A DNA stretch of 12,332 nucleotides, from NCBI GenBank assembly GCA_903957405.1, contig CAJBPC010000034.1:1-12332 (forward strand). The letters are read 5' to 3'. Source of the stretch: an uncultured bacterium (GTDB taxonomy: Bacteria > Bacteroidota > Bacteroidia > Chitinophagales > Chitinophagaceae). Positions 7,060-12,332 of the stretch are shown here, piece after piece; position 1 is the first letter of the stretch; each line of letters begins with the position of its first letter. Both the position numbers and the translations under genes were made by a program. Below the pieces are notes generated by a model. It searched no databases. It was not told the origin of the DNA and saw nothing but the letters and a program-made list of their open reading frames with translations.

Positions 7060-7504
7060 TCAAAGTTTTATCAAGCTCAAGGTAGTCACTTTTTTTCCGT
7101 TCCGCACCCTCACTTGCAGGAGTCCCGGACGCATTCCCGACAGGTCGATGTCGTGCATTTCCCGGGTGAGTCTTTCTGCCTTTAGGAGTTTCCCCTGCGC
7201 GTCGTACACCTGCGCCTCTGCCCCGGCCCGAAGCCTTTCCATGTGGATGCGAACCCTGTCGGTCACGGGGTTGGGATAGGCGATGACGGCATCGTCCGCT
7301 ACAGTCAGATCCCGGTTGCCGGAGGCAACACCTTCATGCAAGGGGGTGAGGATGATATCCATCATGACGGATTCATTCATGCAGGGAGAGGAATAAATCC
7401 TGCGAGATAGCATTCATAGCCACAAACCCAGCAGGAAAAATGAATATGAATACAAGTACCGGCAGAAACCTCAGGCGATGACGCATTGAACAGGATTGGT
7501 TCAT
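7060..7504 (-). pseudogene. Broken exported gene: signal peptide fragment plus orphan T9SS C-terminal sorting domain
   Basis: Two frames abut between GH16 and the BNR_4 gene. The first, from the ATG at 7504 to TGA at 7375-7373, encodes 43 residues: a basic start (MRHRLRF), a strongly hydrophobic core (LPVLVFIFIFPAGFVAM), NAISQ as cleavage region and then LFLSLHE before the stop. The second, open from 7413 to TAA-type stop at 7062-7060, carries AYPNPVTDRVRI, then AQVYDAQGKLLKAE, IDLSGMRPGLLQVRV and a Lys-ending tail. That is the order of a type A T9SS sorting domain, which anchors or exports large proteins across the outer membrane. The whole catalytic part expected between them is absent and the frames do not match. 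I infer a once full-length exported enzyme reduced by a large deletion and a frameshift. What it was cannot be told. Confidence 0.75.
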
Positions 7505-7535
7505 ATCGTGAAGGATTGGATCTATGAAAGATCGG

Positions 7536-8417
7536 TCAGCGTTTCTCCGTCCGTTGGTAGACCCTTACGTAGTCCACTTCGAAACGATTGGGGAATGCGG
7601 TGCCGGACGGGTCGCCACCGTTGTCTCCGCCGATGGCGAGGTTGAGCAGCATGAAATGCGGTTGTCGGAATGGATTGAAACCGCTGCCATCCCGGTTATA
7701 CAAAGAATCCATTGGGGTTCGATTCAGCAACTGATCATCCACATAGAGTGCGATCTCAGTATCCGTCCAATCCATCCGCCAGACATGAAACTTGTCTGCC
7801 CAGGCCTTGCCACCCATCGAGTCGGTGCGGTAACTCTTGCCGAACCACTTTGCGGTGCGTCGGTCATCATTGAGGCATGCGATGTTCGCTAGCAGTCTGC
7901 CCCGGTAAAATTCCATGATGTCGATCTCCCCATTGGCGGGCCAGCGATGCGTGACGCCAAGGGTCCACCAGGCAGGCCACAACCCCTTGCTCACATCTAT
8001 CCGTCCGCGCATCTCGAATCGTCCGTACTGCCAGGATGCCGTTTGGCGGGTGATCAGACAGGAAGATGTGTAATCAATCGTCCTGCGGCTTTTTTTCCAG
8101 TCGCGGCTGCCTTCTTCAAAATTGGGATTGGGCCTGTTTTCCTTTCTTGCCTCTATGACAAGCATGCCCTTCTCACACCACGCATTCTCCGGCTGGTACC
8201 ATTGCTGTTCATGGTTGCGTACAAAGCCCCGCTCGTGATGCCATATGGATGTATCAGGCAACCCGTCACGATCGAATTCATCAGACCAGACAAGCTTGTA
8301 CACGTCTTCGGAGCCGACAGGATGGCGACCGTCACCGACCCCGGACCCGGAGCTAAGGATCCCACCGAATGAGAGTACGGTAAGCAGCAGTCCCGCATTT
8401 CGAATGATATGATTCAT
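7536..8417 (-). CDS. Secreted GH16 endo-beta-glycanase (laminarinase / endo-beta-1,3-galactanase type)
   Basis: A 293-residue enzyme from the ATG at 8417-8415, chosen because it opens the signal peptide NAGLLLTVLSFGGILSS; an upstream in-frame Met adds 14 polar residues and is less likely. The GH16 jelly roll is complete: LVWSDEFDRDGLPDTSIW (42-59), SSCLITRQTASWQYGRFEMR (118-137), WPAWWTLG (147-154), the catalytic EIDIME at 164-169 (E164 nucleophile, D166, E169 acid/base), HVWRMDW (211-217), and LLNLAIGG then VDYVRVYQ near the end. EIDIME without an inserted residue is the beta-1,3-glucanase-type active site, shared by the GH16 subfamily 3 endo-beta-1,3-galactanases of arabinogalactan PULs. 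With a galactanase-like GH43 and galactokinase upstream, beta-1,3-galactan is the likelier target, but laminarin-like glucan remains possible. No lipobox is visible. Confidence 0.85.
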   Translation of the reverse strand: MNHIIRNAGLLLTVLSFGGILSSGSGVGDGRHPVGSEDVYKLVWSDEFDRDGLPDTSIWHHERGFVRNHEQQWYQPENAWCEKGMLVIEARKENRPNPNFEEGSRDWKKSRRTIDYTSSCLITRQTASWQYGRFEMRGRIDVSKGLWPAWWTLGVTHRWPANGEIDIMEFYRGRLLANIACLNDDRRTAKWFGKSYRTDSMGGKAWADKFHVWRMDWTDTEIALYVDDQLLNRTPMDSLYNRDGSGFNPFRQPHFMLLNLAIGGDNGGDPSGTAFPNRFEVDYVRVYQRTEKR

Positions 8418-8784
8418 GAGTGTTTTATATTTATATTTATTTGATATGCCGGACAGCATACTATCGAGACATCTCTTTTAAGGTAAGCGATATGCTTCAT
8501 GAGGTCCGAACCCCGGCCGGCATCGCCTCCACAGTTCGTGCATGCAGTGGCGCTTCACGGATGGAAGTTCCAGTCCATTGCGAGAACCATTCTGATCTGA
8601 TGTTTTTCCCGCAGACTTCCCCATCATGCCCTTCTGAAAGGGACGGGATTGTCTGTGGGGCAAGGTTTTCAGGGCATGGGCTCGGCACAGGGAGCGGAAT
8701 GCTGCAGCGCCATTCATGCGACTGACAAGCTGATCCTGATCACCATGCAATTTCGATGCATGCATCATGCGCTGTGCGGGGAGA
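8418..8784 (-). other. 367-base gap between GH43 and GH16 with no recognisable gene
   Basis: Neighbouring gaps in this operon are mostly 27 to 139 bases, so this one is long. Two overlapping minus-strand frames are open (8768-8478 and 8688-8497), but their translations are rich in Arg, His and Ser and show no motif, signal peptide or fold I know. The last 60 bases before GH16 are A/T-rich, including an ATAAATATAAATATAAA stretch, and could serve as its leader. A 12-base perfect palindrome, GATGCATGCATC, lies at 8755-8766, about 20 bases past the GH43 stop. No Bacteroidota promoter (TTG, then TAnnTTTG) and no hairpin with a T-tract was found. Decayed coding sequence is a possibility, given two clear pseudogenes elsewhere in the window. 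Confidence 0.4.
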
Positions 8785-9822
8785 TCATTTCACCGGCAGC
8801 CACGATGATGTCCATTCCATGAAAGGGATGCCGTCTTCGAAGCCGACCGGCAGCCAGATGTAGCGGCTGTCTTTCAGGTCTCCCGGCTTCCATCTGTCGG
8901 CCATGAAAACGTAGCCGCCTTTCACTCCATCAACCGGAAGGATATGCGTCGATTGCGCATCGAAGGTCAGCTCCGCCATGGGGCCGCGCATAGGGTTGCC
9001 CGGAACTCGGCGCCAGGGACCCATGATGTCATCCGACCGGTGAAGCCAGGCCTCATTCGGTTTCCATCCCGTGCACCCGCTCGTGACCATGAAATAATGC
9101 CCCTTGTGCTTCATGACCGCAGGGGCCTCCCGATGGTTGCTGAAAATCATACTGTCAGCCGTTGTTACGTTCAGATAATCTTCCGTCAGTCTTGCGATCC
9201 TGAGGTCGTAATTCTCCCGGGAGGAATAAATAAGGTATGCGTCACCGTTATCATCTTTAAAGAGCGTCATGTCGCGCGACATATTTCCATTCGGCCGCAT
9301 GCTGCCGAGATATCGGAACGGTCCGGTGGGCGAATCGCTCACGGCCACACCCACCCGTGCGGCCTTGTATCCCTTTCCCTTCAATTCGAGATGGAACCAC
9401 ATCACATATTTCCCCGTCCTGTCATTATGGATGACCTTGGGCCGCTCCATGAGGCATCCTGTGCGGATGTCGCTGAGTGTATCTATCCCATCATGTTCAA
9501 GGGCCATGCCCTCATAAGTCCATGTCAGAAGGTCGGCGGATGAATATGCCGTGACGCCCATCGAAGCGGAGCGTCCGCGCTTCTCGCCATACCAGTAATA
9601 CCGCCCGTTCCTGAAGATCACCCCGCCTCCATGTGCGTTGATCACGCTGTCGCGATCGTCAAGCCATACTTCACCCGGCAGTATCGGGATGCGTTCATTT
9701 TTTTCAGATGTGTTGATCCCGACCATCGGCTGTGCCGGGCATAGCGAAGCGGTTGACATCAACAGGATGAGGATGTTGAATCCACGTGGCAGCATCGATA
9801 AAATATTTCGTTGACGCATCAT
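8785..9822 (-). CDS. Secreted GH43 glycosidase resembling exo-beta-1,3-galactanase (subfamily 24/34 type)
   Basis: A 345-residue enzyme with a signal peptide at 1-30 (FNILILLMSTASLCPA). It is a single five-bladed propeller without an added binding module. The opening NAHGGGVIFRNGRYYWYGE (62-80) is characteristic of the GH43 group containing exo-beta-1,3-galactanases, which lacks the Asp used as base elsewhere in GH43. Other landmarks are ERPKVI (E127), SRDMTLFKDD (D184), REAPAVMKHKG (E232, acid), TSGCTGW (247-253) and DAQSTHI (Q290). In the fungal enzyme Pc1,3Gal43A, Glu102, Glu208 and Gln263 are the corresponding residues; the spacing here is nearly the same. The role inferred is release of galactose, perhaps with side chains, from the non-reducing end of beta-1,3-galactan. 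Subfamily 34 (arabinofuranosidase or galactofuranosidase) is the main alternative. It lies 68 bases after galactokinase. Confidence 0.85.
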   Translation of the reverse strand: MMRQRNILSMLPRGFNILILLMSTASLCPAQPMVGINTSEKNERIPILPGEVWLDDRDSVINAHGGGVIFRNGRYYWYGEKRGRSASMGVTAYSSADLLTWTYEGMALEHDGIDTLSDIRTGCLMERPKVIHNDRTGKYVMWFHLELKGKGYKAARVGVAVSDSPTGPFRYLGSMRPNGNMSRDMTLFKDDNGDAYLIYSSRENYDLRIARLTEDYLNVTTADSMIFSNHREAPAVMKHKGHYFMVTSGCTGWKPNEAWLHRSDDIMGPWRRVPGNPMRGPMAELTFDAQSTHILPVDGVKGGYVFMADRWKPGDLKDSRYIWLPVGFEDGIPFMEWTSSWLPVK

Positions 9823-9890
9823 TTATTGATTTTCAGTATCAGAGAAACGGATCTGCGCTGGAAACAGCCGATCCCAAGACCAACGGTTGC

Positions 9891-11144
9891 TCATGTATGT
9901 AAATGCTGACGATGTGATGTTGCTGCAGTTTTACGGATCTCATGCTGCCGTAGGGCAGTGATCCCGTCAGTGTCGGTAGTTGCCGGGTACAGTCCTGTCC
10001 CGTCTTCGATGGAAGCCAGGTAGCTTGTCAGTTCGAGGCCGGTGGCTGCCCGGTATGCGTCCTCCACCTTTGGAAGGATGCTTTGAACATCATGTTCCCG
10101 TACGAGGTTTATAGTGCATCCTCCGAAACCGCCCCCCATCATCCTGGCACCGATGACCGATGCTTCCTGACGCATGTGGTCGACCAAAAAATCCAGCTCC
10201 CGGCAACTCACTTCATATAGCGTTCGGAGTCCTTCATGGGTCTGGTACATCTTTTGTCCCAGCGCCTTCAAGTCGCCATTTTTAAGGTCTCTGCAGGCAT
10301 CCGTGAGTCGCTTGTTTTCTTCCACCACATAGGTGCATCTTCGGTGGATGATCTCATCCTTTGGCAAAACGATCCGCTCAAGCATCTCGAGGGTCACATC
10401 ACGCAGTGCCCTTACCTCGGGGTGCTGTTCGCGGACCCACATCACTCCCTGTTCGCATTGTTCCCGCCGGGTATTATATTCCGAAGACGACAACTTATGC
10501 CTGACATTCGTATTCAGCAGCAGGATCTTGTATCCTGCGAGATCCAGGGGGACATAGTCATACAAGAGGCTGCGGCAATCGAGGTTGAGGACATGCCCTT
10601 TTTTACCGAAAAGGGATGCGAACATATCCATGACCCCGCATTTGACTCCGGCGAATTCATGCTCTGCACGTTGTGCGAGATGGACCATCTCCGCGCGGGT
10701 GAGCCCGAGATCGAACAGTGCGTCCAAAGCGAACAGTGTGGCACATTCCACCGCAGCGGAGGACGAGAGTCCCGCCCCTATGGGGATGTCGCCGGTGAGG
10801 TAGAGTGTGAAACCGGAGAAGTCGATGCCCGACTTCATCAATTGGTCGGCGATCCCCAGCACGTAATTTGACCAGTGATCTTCCTGCTTGACCAATTCGC
10901 TCAGTGACACCTCATGGTACTCATCGAATGCGGCGGCGTAGAGGCTTACGATGCGATCATCCCGTTTGTGGACCGCCACATATGCCGCTCTGTCGATGGC
11001 TGCCGGAAGCACGAACCCGTCGTTGTAATCAGTGTGTTCACCGATGATGTTCACACGACCCGGTGACCGAACGATGATCGGTACATCTGCAGTATGGAAT
11101 GCCGCCTGGAAGCCGGCTATCAGTTCATCTTCGCAAAAGGGCAT
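9891..11144 (-). CDS. galK: Galactokinase (GHMP family)
   Basis: A 417-residue cytoplasmic enzyme that phosphorylates alpha-D-galactose to galactose 1-phosphate, the first committed Leloir step. The galactokinase signature GRVNIIGEHTDYNDG is at 29-43, the ATP-binding GHMP motif PIGAGLSSSAA at 121-131, the catalytic Asp at 173 in CGVMDMFAS, and the glycine-rich third motif GARMMGGGFGGCTINLV at 332-348. All functional motifs are intact. Two oddities: the residue after the catalytic Asp is Met where many galactokinases have Gln, and about 30 polar residues (PATTDTDGITA to the end) extend past the usual C-terminus, making it longer than the common 380-390. It lies between the SusD-linked lipoprotein and the GH43, with no galT or galE in view, so the PUL itself seems to supply galactose to this kinase. 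Confidence 0.95.
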   Translation of the reverse strand: MPFCEDELIAGFQAAFHTADVPIIVRSPGRVNIIGEHTDYNDGFVLPAAIDRAAYVAVHKRDDRIVSLYAAAFDEYHEVSLSELVKQEDHWSNYVLGIADQLMKSGIDFSGFTLYLTGDIPIGAGLSSSAAVECATLFALDALFDLGLTRAEMVHLAQRAEHEFAGVKCGVMDMFASLFGKKGHVLNLDCRSLLYDYVPLDLAGYKILLLNTNVRHKLSSSEYNTRREQCEQGVMWVREQHPEVRALRDVTLEMLERIVLPKDEIIHRRCTYVVEENKRLTDACRDLKNGDLKALGQKMYQTHEGLRTLYEVSCRELDFLVDHMRQEASVIGARMMGGGFGGCTINLVREHDVQSILPKVEDAYRAATGLELTSYLASIEDGTGLYPATTDTDGITALRQHEIRKTAATSHRQHLHT

Positions 11145-11195
11145 AGTTCCGTTTTCTTGTTAAGGGAAAAACGATCTCCTCGATGCATGGAAGCC

Positions 11196-11771
11196 TCAGG
11201 GTATTTTCATGACATCGATGACGACTATGGCAGAACTCAACGGCGAATTCAGCTGATATGTCGTGGGGTTTACGAACTTCACCGCCAGTAGCAGGAACTT
11301 CCCGGCATATGCCGCACTTTTAAGGGCTTTGTAGTCAACCGAAAGCTTGAAAAATCCCGCACGAGCGCCCTTCACGCCATCCACCTTTACAGGCATCGTG
11401 TACATTGACGCCGGCATCTGCACATGCGTTGCCGGGTTGAAGACACCCGCTGCCAGCAGTTGCTGGATGGTATCGGTGTTTGCGCGGACTTCCACGCTGA
11501 ATGCTTCCGAACCCGGGCCTGACAATGCCGCACCCATGGAGATGTCAATCCGGCTCTTGGCGGCATCGATCGCGTAGTTCCATGTCGACGAATCGGTTCC
11601 TGTCGGGACGGGGTACTGGTTGTTCACACCGCCGGAACGGATGACCGCCTGGGGCATATAGATGGACGTTGTGCCGTAGTCCAGCTCAGAATCCGCCTTG
11701 TTGCATGCGGATATCGCCATGATGACCGATAGGAACAGGATGGCCGATGTATATGATATTGTTTTTTTCAT
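11196..11771 (-). CDS. SusD-linked surface lipoprotein with DUF1735-like N-terminus
   Basis: A 191-residue lipoprotein from the ATG at 11771-11769. An in-frame upstream GTG/ATG would add 13 residues and overlap the SusD gene; the internal Met gives a clean signal peptide (KKTISYTSAILFLSVIMA) and lipobox I20-S21-A22-C23, followed by NKADSELD. After the lipid Cys, TTSIYMPQA and a later RAGFFKLSVDYKAL followed by LLLAVKF resemble the DUF1735 / BT_3987-type domain common just downstream of susD. Such proteins are thought to be surface glycan-binding accessories of the SusCD complex. It stops with VIVVIDVMKIP and has no added carbohydrate-binding or glycosidase module, so it is shorter than many relatives. 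It begins 32 bases after the SusD stop and is followed by galK after 51 bases. Confidence 0.75.
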   Translation of the reverse strand: MKKTISYTSAILFLSVIMAISACNKADSELDYGTTSIYMPQAVIRSGGVNNQYPVPTGTDSSTWNYAIDAAKSRIDISMGAALSGPGSEAFSVEVRANTDTIQQLLAAGVFNPATHVQMPASMYTMPVKVDGVKGARAGFFKLSVDYKALKSAAYAGKFLLLAVKFVNPTTYQLNSPLSSAIVVIDVMKIP

Positions 11772-11803
11772 GTTGATGATGTTTTTTCGTTTATCCGTTA
11801 CCG

Positions 11804-12332
11804 TTACCATCCCGGATTCTGTTTGAGGACACCGGCCGACTTGTTTATCTCTGACTGCGGCATCGGGTGATGGTACATCTTCGTCCCGTCGAACACGCGG
11901 TTTTCCACTATGAATGGCGTATATACGACCGCGTTTGAACTGTTCTTTGTGACTCGGACACCGCGAATGGGCTGGTTGAGGACTGCCTGTGCATCTTTCC
12001 AGCGGCGCAGATCCCAGAAGCGATGGTTCTCGAATGCCAGTTCGACGCGTCGCTCGTGCTTGAGGGCGGTGCGCATCGAAGATGGGTCAGCAGCGACTAC
12101 GGGGGGCATCGCCACTCCGGCCCTGGCACGAACGGTATTGACCGCTTGGCGGGCACTCAGTCCATAGCCGTTGTCCATGTCGGGTCCGTATGCTTCGTTC
12201 ATGGCTTCTGCATAGGACAAGAGGATCTCGGCATAGCGGATCACCGGCCAGTGGTGCACCTGAGTGGCGTTGTTTACGAGGTTGAGGTTGTCATTCAGGA
12301 ACTTTCGGATGTAGTAGCCGGTACGTGTTGCA
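11804..12332 (-). CDS. SusD/RagB family outer-membrane nutrient-binding lipoprotein, C-terminal part
   Basis: The open frame runs off the right edge, giving the last 175 residues. The visible part begins ATRTGYYIRKFLND and includes WPVIRYAEILLSYAEAMNEA, then ARQAVNTVRARAGV, then ALKHERRVELAFENHRFWDL followed by RRWKDA, and finally MYHHPMPQSEINKS ending in NPGW. This is the standard SusD C-terminus: a TPR-like helix packing with the R-x-E-L-A-F-E-x-H-R-F-W-D-L-R-R-W signature and the closing P-x-P-x-x-E-I. SusD caps the SusC TonB-dependent transporter and binds the imported oligosaccharide at the cell surface. The N-terminal lipobox and most of the ligand site lie off-window, as presumably does susC. 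It heads the gene run described here. Confidence 0.96.
   Translation of the reverse strand, partial: ATRTGYYIRKFLNDNLNLVNNATQVHHWPVIRYAEILLSYAEAMNEAYGPDMDNGYGLSARQAVNTVRARAGVAMPPVVAADPSSMRTALKHERRVELAFENHRFWDLRRWKDAQAVLNQPIRGVRVTKNSSNAVVYTPFIVENRVFDGTKMYHHPMPQSEINKSAGVLKQNPGW

Noticed and set aside
8755..8766. 12-base palindrome GATGCATGCATC
   Set aside because: It occurs once, with no second copy or regulator gene nearby, so it cannot be called an operator.
8478..8768. 96-codon minus-strand open frame between GH43 and GH16
   Set aside because: The translation has no recognisable motif and competes with a second overlapping frame, so I do not call it a gene.

Overview
The window is a stretch of a Bacteroidota chromosome carrying most of a polysaccharide utilisation locus (PUL). 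The evidence is a SusD C-terminus, a SusD-linked lipoprotein with a DUF1735-like N-terminus, a run of signal-peptide-bearing carbohydrate enzymes, and a remnant of a type IX secretion (T9SS) sorting domain. The moderately high GC and the T9SS tail suggest a Chitinophaga- or Sphingobacteria-like member rather than a gut Bacteroides, but I cannot name a genus. Every gene I can support lies on the minus strand, so the operon reads from the right edge to the left edge.

Layout in transcription order: SusD C-terminus (12332-11804, start off-window); small SusD-linked lipoprotein (11771-11196); galactokinase (11144-9891); GH43 resembling exo-beta-1,3-galactanases (9822-8785); a 367-base gap with no recognisable gene; GH16 endo-glycanase (8417-7536); a broken gene that keeps only a signal peptide and a T9SS tail (7504-7060); BNR_4 beta-propeller protein, a probable polysaccharide lyase (7019-5652); SGNH esterase overlapping it by 28 bases (5679-4951); GH30-like glycosidase with a large unassigned N-terminal domain (4923-3013); family S1 sulfatase (2956-1559); UxuB-type mannonate oxidoreductase (1419-598); a heavily decayed DmpA/S58 peptidase (about 569-113); and the N-terminus of a class IV aminotransferase (116-1, continuing off-window).

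The enzymes fit together as a system for a decorated acidic galactan. The lyase, esterase and sulfatase would remove uronic acid caps, acyl groups and sulfate. GH16 would cut a beta-1,3-linked backbone internally, GH43 would release galactose from its ends and GH30 would attack beta-1,6 branches. SusC/D would import the products, galactokinase would take galactose and the mannonate oxidoreductase would serve the uronic acid. A type II arabinogalactan or a sulfated algal relative is the best guess. Ulvan or a rhamnogalacturonan is possible if the lyase acts on those. The substrate is inference from families, not something the sequence proves.

Two genes are clearly dead. The S58 peptidase lost its middle, including the nucleophile region, apparently by joining two RTG motifs that recur in that family. 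The T9SS gene lost everything between its export signals. No tRNA, rRNA, CRISPR array, insertion sequence or convincing promoter or terminator was seen.
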